A stretch of 64,000 bases of DNA from Ophioderma brevispina. Taxonomy: Eukaryota > Echinodermata > Ophiuroidea > Amphilepidida > Ophiodermatidae. The position numbers and the translations under genes are program-made. The DNA is taken from contig JAMKCH010012768.1 in NCBI GenBank assembly GCA_023653785.1, forward strand, positions 30,323-94,322, read 5' to 3'. The notes under the pieces were generated by a model. The model had not been told where the DNA came from, made no database searches, and saw only the letters and a program-made list of their open reading frames with translations. Below are positions 10,291 through 22,924 of the stretch, one piece after another (position 1 is the first letter of the stretch; each line of letters begins with the position of its first letter).

Positions 10291-10354
10291 AAAAATGCTA
10301 ATGAGCCTTGCACTTAGACAATACCATGGGGACTATGTTGTATATTTTTTCTCT

Positions 10355-10770
10355 AGAACTTAAAGGGATTGAAAATCATGTATTAAAGACAAGGCAGTAC
10401 TTTTTTATCTGTTCTGTAATTTCTATACGTGCGCATCAAAATTAAGACTTTGAGATCAAAAAAGCCTTACCGGGAATATCACAGATTTTCAGCGTGATAT
10501 GTACACCTGATTGTCCACAGTGGACCTACAAACACAAACATTATTGATTTTGTTTATCTGTACTGTGTAAACCACAATCAGCTGTTTAGTGAGGATTTGA
10601 GACGCCGTCGCTATGTCTATTTGCAGGAGCCGGTATGATAAATTTCCTCAAATACGTCATTTTTTTCACTATTGGTGGTTGATTAACCTGATTTATGAGA
10701 TAAAAAAATGCTTTCCACATTTTTTTGATTCTCTCGCATTATCGCTACTAATCCTTTAAAATTCTTGTTG
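10355..10770. mobile_element. MITE-like element with TTAAAGG terminal repeats
   Basis: The left end reads TTAAAGGGATTG (10362) and the right end reads AATCCTTTAAAATT (10750-10763), its inverted complement, about 400 bp apart. The interior has no coding sequence. The short terminal inverted repeat and size suggest a miniature inverted-repeat element. Target duplications were not established. Confidence 0.4.
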
Positions 10771-11042
10771 CAATTGTCTTTGGGACCTCCACTGAAGTAA
10801 TACAATTTTGATCAGATTAAAAGGCCACATTTTTCTCATTGTGGTCCTGGACATTCAGCTTCAAATCTATTTCTTTCCCAGGGTAGAGACCACAAAAAAC
10901 AAGTACAAAAACAATTATACATTAAATTGGAAACAAGCACCTAAATATATTATGACATGTTTAACATTCATAAAACTTGACAATAGCAATCATATTTTTT
11001 GCGGGTGTTGCAAAAACACATTTTCCAAGTACAGTGTGTAAA

Positions 11043-12075
11043 CTAGTAGGCAAAAGTTTTGCAAACTCCATATGGTCCATCATCATCAGTCGACCGCGCA
11101 GCAGGCGATCGCATGTTTCCTCCAGTCACTTCTGTTTTGAGGCCAAGTTTGGGAGATAGCCTTGGTTTGCAACATGTTGTGTTTTGTGTCTCCCCCAAGA
11201 GCTTTTGGATGTAGGAGAGACATGAGGTTTCTGCTCGGCCTGGCTCCTCTTGCCATGTGTGTTGGGTGTAGAAAGCATATAACCTACTAGGCTCTTCTCT
11301 GGCCATCCTTAGAATATTACCAAGAAAAGTAAGCTGTATCAGTCTTACTCGGTTATCAGAGGCTCCGTACCTGTAGCAGCATGATTTTGGGCATTTGGGA
11401 CCCACACCCGATCAATCCGCTTGACGTTCAGCATGATTCTGTAGCAACATGTGGCGAAAGATATGACCTTACTCTCCCCAAATTGTGTTTGTCAGCACCC
11501 TAGTTTCGCAGCCATACAAAAAATACTGTCACACAGTTGTGTTAAGAGGCGTATTTCATTTCGATTGGTATATTTTGACTTCTCCATATGCGCTCCAACT
11601 TCAAAAATGCTGCCAAGGCAAGGGCTTTCGCTGTTAAGGTCTTTTTAGAACTGGAGTCCATCATAACAACCAGATATTTGAAGTCGGAGACATGGTTTGA
11701 TGCACCCGCCAATAACTTTAAGCAGTGGAATGGGTTGCAGTTGGTAGTCATGTACCGCTGTCTTGCACACTGATGATAAGGGCCCAATTCTTCATTCTGC
11801 AGCTGCGGTTCGTGAAACTGGTGCCTGAGCCTCTAGGGATTTAAGACTCCAGTAGGGCGATATCGTCAGCGAAATCTAGGTCTTTTAAGACTTTGGCTGG
11901 ATTCCTCCTGGACTGACACAGGTATGTGTCATCATCCGCAATCTGTATCTTTAGTTGCCTTTTTGCAGCAAGTAGTCTATCAGCACAATGAAAATAAAGG
12001 TAGCTAATACACTCCCTGCAGTACCCTGTTGAAACGAGGTAAGGCTCGGAGATATTTCCCATATGGTCCATTCTC
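11043..12075 (-). pseudogene. non-LTR retrotransposon reverse transcriptase, 3' half (degraded)
   Basis: Reading the minus strand from 12075 down, the frames give YCRECIS, then KVLKDLDFADDIALLES (the FADD box is the RT catalytic motif, at about 11844-11875), then HVSDFKYL, LERIWRSQNI, YGCET, GTEPLI, FLGNILRMAREEP and a C-terminal LLGE segment. This order is typical of the palm-thumb and C-terminal part of RTE/CR1-type non-LTR retrotransposons. Several single-base frameshifts separate the pieces. The fingers domain and the endonuclease are missing: the element is cut off at about 12075, so it is a fragment, most likely 5'-truncated. The clade is inferred from memory of the motif pattern. Confidence 0.85.
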
Positions 12076-15000
12076 CGATAAAGTGTTCAAAAAGTCGTTT
12101 TTAGGTCGCCCACGTCATGCACAGTTTTAAAGCGTGTTTTTGGCCTTTAAGAATTGATGTTTATGAATCATAAATATACTTGGAGTTATGTTTTCAACGG
12201 ATCCGGACTAGATGTTGTAACCGGATGAAAATTTCAAGCAATAAGGCTAAGATGCATATTCTTGCTTTTCGCCATGCTCGCCAGCCCAATCCCCGTTTCT
12301 TTAAAATGTGATCCCTGCTCGTTACACAAGAGCGGCTATCACAGACTGCATTGCATTTTTATCATCCTCTATTATGCACTTAATTGTCATTTTAAAACAT
12401 GATAATATTGATTATTAAAGTTTCGAAGAGTTCTCTGAGAGCATGTCGCCAATATTGCGACAGATACGTTTACCAATAAGTCGAATGATACATTGCTACA
12501 AAATAACTTATACCTATGTTCCATATGTGAATAAATCTAGAATATGTCAGTATTATATACGTGTTTTGCAAAAAAATCTGGTTTCAACGTAACAGTTTCC
12601 AGCCCTAGTAATGATAGAAATCCCTCCTGTTACGTTCACACCGCGACAGATATGTTACCTCCCTCCTGCTACGTTCTTGCAATATGGCGTGATACAAAGT
12701 CGCATACCACTAACCATGCTTTAGTATGAAGGTAATACCTGATAAACGTCTATAGACTAAGCCGGTGAAGCACGTAGGGGGGGGGGGGGGGGGGGGGGGT
12801 GTGTTCTTTCATCAAGAACAGCACGACTAAGAAAAAGGCCCGACAAATACGTTACGACAGATACGTTACTTAAGTTTTAACTTAGGCAATATACTAAAAA
12901 GACGGTATATTTTTAAGAAATCACCCATGCATTGTTCCGTGTTCTGATCATATTAAAGTTTACGGATTTTTCAATGATTTCAGGAATTCCTTAAAGGTGC
13001 ACGATAGATTTTGAGACATATCCATTTAAGGTGTCACATGTCGTGATTTGATATTGATTAAACACTCCAAGGATTTCTTACCTTGTATTTTGTAGCAGCA
13101 ATGTCTTAAAAGTGAAAACAAAGGTGATTTTGCAAGCTTATATTTCAATCAAGAAAACATAGGCTGAATTCGTATTTGCTCCTATACGGAAAAAAATTAG
13201 AATTTTCACAATTTCTGTACCAAAGAATAGTTCTCAGCTTGAATCCTTACTGATGGTGAATTTGTTGATATAAATTTTACAAACCAGTGCCAATCAGAAT
13301 TTTCATATTTTTTTTCGGGAGGCCTGTTATTTGAAATCTCTCTTTGCAAAACCTTTAAATGTTGATAGTTTTGTCCATTTTGGATACCACACTCCAACAC
13401 GTTAACGGAGAATGGGCCCATATTCAAGGTGGTGTGGCCCCGAATCAACAACCTCATCCCCCTCGTAACAACCGGGCTGGGCTAGCGCCTGGAAATAAGG
13501 GTACATGAATTGCATTCATTTATCACGGTAATCCAATTTTTATTTTCTTTTGTTTGGAAACAAGCACATTTAAGAAGCCACAGAATAAGAAAAAATGCTT
13601 TAGATTGGATTCATGGGAAGTTTTTTTACTCAGCAGTGCGGAATTGTGTGTGTTGTGTGTGTGTTTCTTTGGGGGCCATCAGCAATATATCCCCTAATAT
13701 GGAATAAGGCATGAGGCAGCTATTTTTGGATACACATAATGTTTACTAACAATAGCTGCCTTAAATGTGTTATTCTGTATTTGGGCTATGTTATCATAAT
13801 AACATGGCGGTGGCGGCCAATCCCATTCATTATACAACTACCAACACAAAAATGTCAAAAGAAATTACAGCAATAATGAGTCAAACCACAAACCAATTTG
13901 AGTGCTTGATGTGTGGTCGGTCATAAGGTATTGCCCAATGACCCACATACCACCTCGTCCTCGTTCGTTATTCTACAAACAAAAATTCAGAAATAACCCT
14001 TCCAGTTGAGTTTATTCTTCAACTCCAACGGTTTTCGAATAAGGATAATTCCGTGACACATAAAAAAATTCAAAATTTTTTCGTCAAGATTTCGCTTTTA
14101 CGTGTTCCTCGATGGCGACGTCTGAATTTTGGATTTCTTGGCCGCCCTCCCCCTGAAATTAATAATATGAAACAGTTTGAAAAGTCACCCGTGTAAGTCA
14201 CAAAGTGAAATTGCTTAATTGGGAATACCTGATCATGGCCCTACTAAATGAAGTCCACAACCTGACAATGTTAATTGTGTCCAAACACCCGCCCTACATT
14301 TAGGATGATTTGCAGTAAAACCTTTCACACCACCTTCAAGCGTGTCCCAACATGTTAATTGTGTCAAACAACTGCCCTACATTTAGGAAAATGATTTGGT
14401 TCCTGTTCTTTGGTTTAAAATATACTAAAATCGCATGAAAAATAAGAAGGGGTAGCAAAAAAGAGAAATCTTGATTTTGCTCTAAAATATAAAATAATGA
14501 ACTTTTGAATTTCACAGCATCCCAAACACGGGCAGAAAGCGGCGCAGTTACGGGTAACCTAACCTGACTTTCATACGCTAAATATAATCCATCTTTCTGC
14601 TTTTCAAACCAAACTGGGGGGTTGCCGGTTGCTGCACTTAAAAATACACGATCCCAGTACATAGAGTATAGTGGTTGTAGTACTGTATTCATGACCTGTG
14701 AGGCCTAGGCCTTCAAATAACACCTTACAAGTTAGAATACAATGAACGTGTAATTAAGTTAACTTACACGGCAACATCTAAAGCAGCCATACAAACATAA
14801 TCAGCACAAAGTTGGGATGATTCATTTGATATAAGAATACATTATATCCCCAGTACAAGCCCGGTAACAACATGGCTACCCACTCAACAATGCCAGTAAA
14901 AGTACTGCTGTGAACCTGGCTGTGAAGACTCATCAAGTGTAAGTGAACAAAGGGCTTTTTAACTATTTTGACTAAAACTCCTTAAAAAATGGTGGCTTAT

Positions 15001-15269
15001 ATTTTCACTTTTTTATCATTGCATTAACTGTAAAAATACTGATACCAACAATGCAAGATATTTATGTAGTTTGTTATAAATTGTATTTCCCTTTTAATCG
15101 CAGTCACACTACTCGCTGATATGTAATATAGTTTGTTCCCTAGTCCTGTGAAAAGAGTATGACCCCAATTTCAATACTTGTATGGAAGCTTGGCTGAGAA
15201 TCCTCAATCTCATGCTAGCCCACAGAATGTACACTGTTTCCTATGGTTTGGAAGTTTCTGCTTTTGGGG
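12076..15269. other. unassigned repeat-poor stretch with local repeats
   Basis: No recognisable gene. Four copies of a CGACAGATACGTTAC-like motif lie at about 12459, 12642, 12842 and 12856. A direct repeat of about 45 bp (ATGTTAATTGTGTCCAAACA...GCCCTACATTTAGGA) occurs near 14267 and 14350. A 118-codon minus-strand frame (14692-14336) overlaps the second copy; no family recognised. Confidence 0.4.
12777..12799 (+). repeat. 23-base poly(G) run
   Basis: An uninterrupted run of 23 G on the plus strand. Such a run can form G-quadruplex structure. Its exact length is likely to be unreliable. Confidence 0.9.
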
Positions 15270-15655
15270 GGTTCTTAAAGGAACTATCAGTGATTTGCTA
15301 CATCAAATTTTTTTTTAAAAATCATCAAAATCAGATTTTTGGCATGGCTGTAACAGTACAGTTACCCCACATAACCCACCCTGCACGTGATAATGACCAG
15401 AAGCCAAACCTTATACGGATAAAATGTGATATTTTAGTCACTACTGTCCGTACGGACACGTACTACAACACGTAAGTGAATGGAGATTCAGATCTTTGAA
15501 CAACTGCTGCCGTTTTCATCCTTTTCTGGCATTTTCATTTGACCAAGACTTATGAGGATTTTACAGCCTTATCTACAACTTTTAAGCTATTTCGGCAAAT
15601 TCAAATATTTTGACTCTTTCCGGGGAATCACTGATAGTGTCTTTATTATGGTTTA
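15270..15655. mobile_element. MITE-like element with ~22-bp terminal inverted repeats
   Basis: The left end (about 15276) reads TTAAAGGAACTATCAGTGATTTGC. The right end (about 15627-15652) reads GGGGAATCACTGATAGTGTCTTTATT, its inverted complement with few differences. The ~375-bp interior has no coding capacity. The right-end motif recurs at about 7866 and partly at 6941, suggesting a dispersed family. The left terminus starts with TTAAAGG, as in the element at 10.36 kb. Confidence 0.5.
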
Positions 15656-17539
15656 GGTGGGGAGTGTGGCCTGGAAAACCGGCCCAAAAATACATCAGTT
15701 TGATGAAACAGGGGGTCTATTTTTCCAGAACATGAAATTTTTCCCCTCCTCACCACTTTTAATCACAATTTCCAAAAAAATTTAACAATTGGTTTCTACT
15801 CTCTTTAGCATCAAATTCTTCTCCAAATGACCATAGAGACAAAACGTATTGCCCTCCACCTCGGACGAACAAAGGTAATAGACATCCCTGTGATGAAAAC
15901 GCCTCAAAAATTATACTAAGTCGATTTTTATACAATTTCTTTTCAAAATTAAAGGTGGCCTGTAAATTGATGATCCTCATCACCATAATATTTGTTCAGG
16001 TTCATTAGATTAGTTTCAAGCAAGCCTTGTGCAAATTCCTGGTTTTAGCATAGCAAAATGCTACCCATTTTTGAAGTAACTGATACACACAAATTTTGTT
16101 GTATAGCATTTTTTACAAATTCCTAATAATACAAAAGCATCCCATTTATGATAAATTGTCAAAAACTGCTATCCAAAACAACCATTTCCGAAGGAATTTG
16201 CACACTGCCAGCAAGGATTATTCCCAAAATTTCAGTTGATTTTGAGGCGAGTGTTGATGTTATAAGCATGTATGTTTTGTTATCATCACGGTCCTTGGTT
16301 GATGTGTCTTTTTAGATTATTTTGCAAAATTTTCACCCAAAATAGGGTTGTTGCGGTGAAGAATTTTCAAAATTTCCCCACAAAAATACGGCTTTGTTTG
16401 GGACAGTGGTTAAGTTTCAAAAAATATGGGGTCTTTAGTGCGACATTTTCAAAAAGATATGGGGTCTTGGGTAACAGCAGATGCTGAAAACAAAAAAAAA
16501 AAAAAAAGGGGGCTTAAACGCCCTCATAGGCGTCACCTCCAATATGGGAGTGCCCCCCTTTCCCAGGACTCAAGTACAATTATTTCACTGTGAAAAGTGT
16601 TTGGTACAGGATCTTTTGTTATGAGTTTGCACAAATACCATACGCAAACAACCTTGCTAATGTCCATTCAGTTCTGTAACCAGGTGGGAAAGGGGGACAG
16701 CTTACCCCAAAATTATAAAAAGCCCCAAATACCCTAAAAAGGGCTCAAAAAGGCCCCTAAAATATGTTTATGTTTTGAAGGTGGAGCGAGCCAAAAATGG
16801 TTTGTTTTTGTTGTTGAAAGTTAAAATTTCAGTAAAAAAAGTCAACTTTGCTAAAATCCCCCCCCCCAATTTGGTGATTTTTGCGAAGGTCCCCTTGAAC
16901 AAAATCCCCCCCCCCAAAAAAAAATTGGTATAGCTGTCCACAGTCATTCGCCGCCACATGTCTGCAAGTGAAATCTATGAAAATAGGGCCTTTTTGCAAG
17001 TTGAAATTAATTCATGGATGCCAGTGAAGTGCAAAGTTATACGTGTTCCAAGGTCTCAAATTTCGTGAAACAACAGATAAAGTATTGCGTTACACCAGAC
17101 TTTTTGTGTAGCAGAGAATCAATTAATGATTTGAGATGCTTTAGAATCAGTTGGTGTGATTTCATCAGAATCCGAGATGATACTTTTTCAAAACTTATTT
17201 TTCATAATTTAAATTTTCATAACTTTAAGCCTTAAATTTCAAACAAATTAAAATTGTGATATGTAAATTAAACATCTTTCGACGGGCCTGTGTAGCGTGT
17301 ATGTTCAGTGTTACAGTTTCCCCCAAGGTTCCATGTATGAACCAGCCGGTTTTTCTGCAAATAATTATGTGAAAACCAATCGATTGGAAGAAAACTTTCC
17401 TAATAGGCCACAAAAAAAATCTTCTTGATGACTCTTGGGTAAAGTTTGTTCAAGAAAAGAGGGAAAGAGTTCCCAAATGTATCCCTCTTTAAATTGTAAA
17501 GGACAAATTCTTTTCCATTTATGGCCTAACAAATCCTAA
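15656..17539. other. unassigned AT-rich stretch
   Basis: No gene or element recognised. It holds a poly(A) tract near 16490-16506 and C-rich mononucleotide runs near 16859 and 16907. Short open frames on both strands show no motif. Confidence 0.4.
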
Positions 17540-19265
17540 CCAGGGGGGGTAGGACACGATCCGCCCGATTTGGGCATTGGAGATTAACAAACGGTAATTT
17601 AGGGAACTGCTATGTGCATTATTGCAGTCTCGGTTCCAGTGACATTGCGAAATACATTTCTTAAACCTATAGATGTTCAAAAGATCTTAGTAATACATTC
17701 TTCTTATCGTGTCCAAACACAGTGGTTCCCAATATGATCCAGCCAGAATGGGTACAAGCTCTGGCTGCATCACTGAATTCCGCAAGGTCCTTGTTGTGCA
17801 TTGTCTACAGCAATGGCAGACCAAGAGATTGTTCCATGTGTGGTGGCTGTCCCCAAACACACGGTAGTATCCTTGATCTGCTCCAGATTAGACCCCCAAT
17901 GCTGCAAGGAAAGCCATTAAGCCCCATGAGGAGTCAGTTTCCGGTTGGGAGTGCTCACCAGTTTCAATACCGATAGATGTACTTGGTTGATGGAAAGTTT
18001 CTTTCCACAAGGCGACTCTCTGACCTCCTTAGAGACTGGAGGTTTCGAGAGTTGACTTTGCGTAAGAATCTCTCTCTGGAGTTAAGGCGGTTTGCAGCAG
18101 ATATCTGTCCAGACTTAGGGTGTTTCACATGATAATGGCAGTCACCGCTCTTGCAGTGACGGATGTCCTGGTGGAGCACTTCCTGCTAGGATGTATAAGT
18201 TTTTCCGTTGTGTTGGACGGAGGCATCCGGTGATAAGCAGGTCAGGAGGCATTTTAAATGCTGAATCAAGCTCTTGGCATGGGTTGATCTCTCTCCCCCC
18301 ACACATACAGGGCGGCATACTCTGCACATGAGTAGACAGGCAAGTGCGCGCATCGATCTTTAAGGTAGGTTGGCGAGCAAACCCATCTTGTGCCAGATGT
18401 TGAGTTTGTGGAACAGGAATCCATGACAATATGCTACACAGGTTAGAGAGTTTTGCTAAAACAATAGCAGATCAGGGTTGAACCTCTTCTCCAACGGGCA
18501 CTATGAAATAATGGCGGCAGCTTAGAGGCCGTGAAGGAGACGTAGATGTGGACTGTCTATCCATTCTTAGACAGCTTGTCGTCTTTGTTAGTTTCATTGT
18601 AACCAACCATTGGTACATGGCTGTTGAGGTCACCAATGAAGAAGTGAGGTTGGTGGAATCCCCAGGTTGAGTTGAGGTGCTTGAAGTCTACGGATGGAGG
18701 TTTGTAGACGGATGTAACTATGACAGAGCCTAAGCTCATGGTGAGGACTTCGATGTTTTCATCATCAGACATTGGATGTTTTTTTTTTGGCCTTCTACTA
18801 GGGTGCCTGTTTCACAAATATACACTTCCTTATTGTCATGTGGTCCTCTCTCGGGGGCAAGGACCATTCCTGGTATGGTTGGGCGGTGTTATGAGTCCTC
18901 TGTGGGTTTCCTGTAGACATAGGACATCTCATTGGAGACTGTTACACAAATCAGCACTGGATGTTACTTTTTGAATTGGAAAAACCCTCCACATCAATGT
19001 AGAGATTAGTTCGCTGCTTGGCGTTACTACAGTGGAGACCACACGACGGTTTCTCCTACTTTCATTTGGAAAAGTATTGACATCCAAATCCGGCGGGGTT
19101 AGTGGATTACCCCGCTGCAATACTAGTGTAATTTCCAATATGTTCATTTAGTTTAGGCCTAGTCCTTTAGTCAAGTCTGTGTGTAACCGTTCAATATGGC
19201 GTAAAAGCGCCCTCCCTACCGTTAAGTCTTTGAACTCTACGAAGATACCATCTGACATAGACTAT
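17540..19265. mobile_element. dispersed repeat (copy A) split by a LINE insertion
   Basis: The flanks 17540-17710 and 19075-19265 together match the uninterrupted copy at 51180-51560. Shared landmarks are TAGGACAC...ATTTG.GCATTGG, AACGGTAATTT, then GGGGTTAGTGGATTA.CCCCGCTGCAA, AATTTC.AATA...TCATTTAG, TAGGCCTAG and AGCGCCCTCC..TACCGTT. The ~1.35 kb between them is a minus-strand LINE fragment. The repeat itself shows no coding capacity and its family is unknown. Confidence 0.7.
17716..19070 (-). pseudogene. non-LTR retrotransposon endonuclease-region fragment
   Basis: Minus-strand frames give, from right to left, VLCLQETHRG (start of an AP-endonuclease domain, near 18900), NIEVLTMSLGSVIVTSVYKP with a following P-P-S, then FFIGDLNSH and GYNETNKDDKL (18557-18680), then PVPQTQHLA and LKIDARTCLS (18320-18420). 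VYKPPS and GD-N-SH are the substrate-binding and catalytic motifs of the exonuclease-endonuclease-phosphatase fold used by LINEs. The frame is broken repeatedly. No reverse transcriptase follows within the insert, so the fragment is incomplete. The clade is probably RTE-like. Confidence 0.8.
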
Positions 19266-21724
19266 CAAGGGAAGCAAATGTCTTGGCAGATCCCTTGTCC
19301 AGAGCTGCCTTAATTTTGTTCAGAAATTTAGTATTACAATACTTGTACTACCGTCTAAAAGCAAGCAATGCATACATTATCATAAAAAGTGTAACATTTG
19401 AACTGTGTACACTGTATGTAAAATTACCACAAAATGGTAAAGAGGTATAAAGCCAGATTTGGAAATTTTCCATTTCATCAAATTTTCTTTTTTAAGGGGG
19501 AGGATGTATATAGCCTCCATTTTTCTGATTAAACTTTTTAAAAAATATTATTTTCTCAATTTATTTTGAAAAAGTATATTTCCACGGGAAAGTACTTTTG
19601 TTAACTATAAAAGAGAGAAGGGGAATATCCCTAGAGTTGTTTTTGCAAAATGCACCTGTTAAGGTAGTATTGCACGGGAGAAGGGGAATTCCCCAAGATA
19701 TGCTAACTTACAAACTGAGTCCAACTTGTTTTATTCTTTAAGATCCAAAACATGTTATAAGGTTCTGGAATTCCCCATTAAGTATAAATGGAATGATGCA
19801 ATTCAGGTGATTAAATTTTGTGACCTTGATTTGACAGTGCTATGTTATTTTTGCTTAGGATGATGTAATGGATTATTGTAGAAGGGAATCTAGCTGCAAG
19901 TTAGTTAAAATACCTGTCACTGGAAGGACTGGGGTCAGCAGTTGTAATCAGCTATGCAGTATAGTTATACCTAGTTTTACACCTACAATAATGGTAATTT
20001 ATGCTCCACCACAGTGCCGAATTTTAATTTATATTGAAACGGGATTGAGAGATTGTGCTCTGTAATTGTTAAATAATAATTTATGACAAGTAGTAAAATG
20101 AGTAGTATAATCCTCCCCATTCATAAATCATGCCGCGCACAGTATGCATTATTCCATGAGCAAGATAACCCTACCTGTGGATGGCCGATCTTTCTAGCCA
20201 ATCAGAGCATCGCCAACGCGTGATAATCTTTACCGCTCAATCATTAGGCTTCATTCATCTCGTCCATTAGTATCCTTACCGTCAACAGTGAAGGAACGCT
20301 ACTGTATGTAAGAAGACAACAATCCACCATTTTATAGCAGAAAATCATTGGACGCAAGTTTTTTTGAATTATGTGAGGCAGGTTATAATCAGGCAAGCGA
20401 TTGGGTTTCGTAAATCAGTTATGTTTACGTATAATAGGGGACGAGAGATGATGGTTTTCGTTTCATTTTGTTGTGCAAATGTACCTGTATCCATGTTGAC
20501 TGAAATTGTTGTGTTTACATGCTTACTTTTATACGAAGTCATGCAATCTTGGCCTTGTAAGTCACTTTAAAAAAAGTTTTTGTTGTTGCTATCGAATGTG
20601 GATGTCAAGTTCATTGATTATTTATTTGAGGTAAATATGAAAATTTGCTGTGTAAAATGTAATGCATGACTGCACAGAAGCGAAGATTGAGTCAGAATTT
20701 TTCCGTTAAAACATTGTACATTTTTCATGATTTTTATTAATTATCCAGCCCATTTGATTTTCAAAAATAATTATTCCATGCAATTTCCACAATAATGGGG
20801 GGGGATGATTTGGTATACCTTCTCGTCTTCTAGTCATCTTAGTTGTGCGCTGGGAGCAGAGAAAACGATCCGATAACCTGACAAAATTTGTTGTTGTCGC
20901 GTTAAGCCATTCGCGCAGTGAATTGAAAGCTCCCCCCCACCGCCCTATGTAAGTGCATAGCAATGTGTTTGTTGTCGTTTGCTTATTTCCGTCTAACATA
21001 CTGCGGATGTTTCACTCCAAATTAGAAGGAAATATTACTTTGTGATCAAAAACTAGTTCATAATTAAAACCGCAGTAGTGTGTATATCATTTGGAATGTT
21101 TTTTTCAGTAGAAACCTATGCTGATGCTTATGCTGGCGAGATAGAAAATTCGGTCAGTTTTTTTTGTGTGTAAGCAAACATTGCGTAAGGTAGTACTGCG
21201 TGTGATTGCGTAGCTCCTCCATTTTGTGCGTCTTCCTCACTGCTTGGGCTTTCTGTGCAGCGTGGTAGCCTTCATCAATTGAAATTGATTAATACAATGA
21301 GCTATGTCCGCTCATGCAAAGACTAGACTGGCGGGTTATTTAGATTAAATTGATCAAATTGCGCGTACAAAATATATTGGCGCATTTAAGGAACTCATAA
21401 GAGATTTTTATTTTTAAGATATTTTACAAGATGATAGTGAGTTATTTCAAATTAAACTTTATCATTAAAGTAATCGCGTGATACATGCTGGCGGAATTGT
21501 GTATAGTTGTTTGTTTATAATTATTATTACTTTAGGCTGGCAGGTAACTCACATCATATCGCCATGGTGACATGAACGTAGGGGGGATGGTGTGAGAAAA
21601 TAATAAAAAAAGTAAAATAATACAGCCATGTAACGTCATATTATTTAATGTACGAACCCGTTTATTTAAGCAAAGAGGTAAGATGAGATTTTGGTGGGGT
21701 CCATACCAGAACAGTGTCCACCAT
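19266..21724. other. unassigned stretch; weak promoter-like patch near 20.2 kb
   Basis: No gene recognised. Around 20170-20350 the sequence has balanced composition with a CCAAT-type box (TAGCCAATCAGAGCATCG, 20198) and GCCAACGCGTG. It resembles a promoter more than the AT-rich surroundings do, but no exon with a splice site could be tied to it on either strand. A short G run lies at 20799. Mostly AT-rich elsewhere. Confidence 0.3.
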
Positions 21725-22085
21725 GTCAACAAACTAAATGTGTCACATCCAATGTCACAAACTAAAATCTCACGGCGAGATTTTCCCACATCGCCCTGGT
21801 CACCCCTTAAAACGTGTCACATCCAAATGTCCAAAATTAAAGTGTCCACATCCAAATGTCACAAATTAAAATGTGTCACCAATGTCAACAATTAAATGTG
21901 TCACATCCAATGTCACAAATTAAAATGTTGCACATCCAATGTCACAAATTAAAATGTGTCACATCCAAATGTCACAAATTAAATGTGTCACATCCAATTT
22001 CACAAATTAAAATGTTCAGCATCCCAAATGTCCAAGATCACAAATTATATGTCACATATGTCACAAATTATAAGTCACCACTTTT
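21725..22085. repeat. ~29-bp satellite
   Basis: Tandem units of AATGTCACAAATTAAAATGTGTCACATCC with small indels, about twelve copies. Plus-strand frames rich in Cys-His-Lys-Leu are translations of the repeat. Confidence 0.88.
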
Positions 22086-22109
22086 ATTCACAATGGAGAT
22101 GAAATGCAT

Positions 22110-22750
22110 GCGAAAGGCAGGCAACCTCACCGTAGTGCTCGGCGTCTTGTAGGGTGAGGGCTATCCTTCATTAAATAATATCAAGTGACAATAAATATAG
22201 TTGACAACCGTGCAAAAAGGCAAACGCCTCGCCTATGTTTCTGATAATCCTTGTAAGGTGGCAAAGCCCCTGTGTCCTGATTTCTGGTGGAGGGAGGGCT
22301 TAGCCTTCCATAAAATATAACAGTACAATAAATATATTTGACAACGCATGCAAAAAAGGCAACGCCTCGCCTATGTTTTCTTGCTATCTTGTAGGGGGCA
22401 AAGCCCCTGTGTCCTGATTTCTTGTGGGGTGGGCTTACCCTTCAATAAATAATAACAAGTGACAATAAATACATGTGACCACGCATGCAACAAGGCCAAA
22501 AAAAGCGCCTCGCCTATGGCTACTGGAATATCTTTGTAGGGGGCAAAGCCCTGTTCCTGATATCATGGTGGAGGTTGATGGCTTAGCCTCAATAAATAAT
22601 ACAGTGACAATAATCTAATGTGACAACGCATGCAAAAAGGCAAGCGCCTCACCTATGTTTACTTGATATCCTTTGTAAGGGGCAAAGCCCCTGTGTCCTG
22701 ATATCTTGTGGGAGGTGAGTGCTAGCCTTCCATAAATATAAAGTGTGACA
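22110..22750. repeat. ~120-bp satellite, five units
   Basis: Each unit contains GCAAACGCCTCGCCTATG, then TATC.TTGTAGGGGGCAAAGCCCCTGTGTCCTGAT, then TTAGCCTTCAATAAATAATA and GTGACAATAAATA, then a CGCATGCAA segment. Units start near 22120, 22215, 22345, 22490 and 22625. The GGGGCAAAGCCCC stretch is itself a small inverted repeat. No reading frame is conserved across units. Confidence 0.85.
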
Positions 22751-22924
22751 TGAGCATCACATGGAGTTGGTTACCATGGTGGACGATGAACATCAGGTGG
22801 CTACGAATCTGTGTGGCGACGAATGTCACGAAGAAGCAGTTGTCTTGTGTTGGCACCCACTGGTGTCCTCCTTTTACATGTTAATTATATACTAAGGTGG
22901 GTAAAGTAAGTATCAAACCATGTG

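Noticed and set aside
20110..20350. CCAAT-box promoter
   Set aside because: Composition and one CCAAT box alone do not make a promoter, and no exon could be attached; it is mentioned only within the surrounding stretch.
21683..22152. Plus-strand frames with repeated Cys-His-Lys-Leu, which look zinc-finger-like
   Set aside because: The period is the 29-bp satellite; Cys/His spacing does not fit any zinc finger, and the frame changes between units.
21725..22750. CRISPR-like array
   Set aside because: Units are head-to-tail satellites with no unique spacers, in a clearly eukaryotic sequence.
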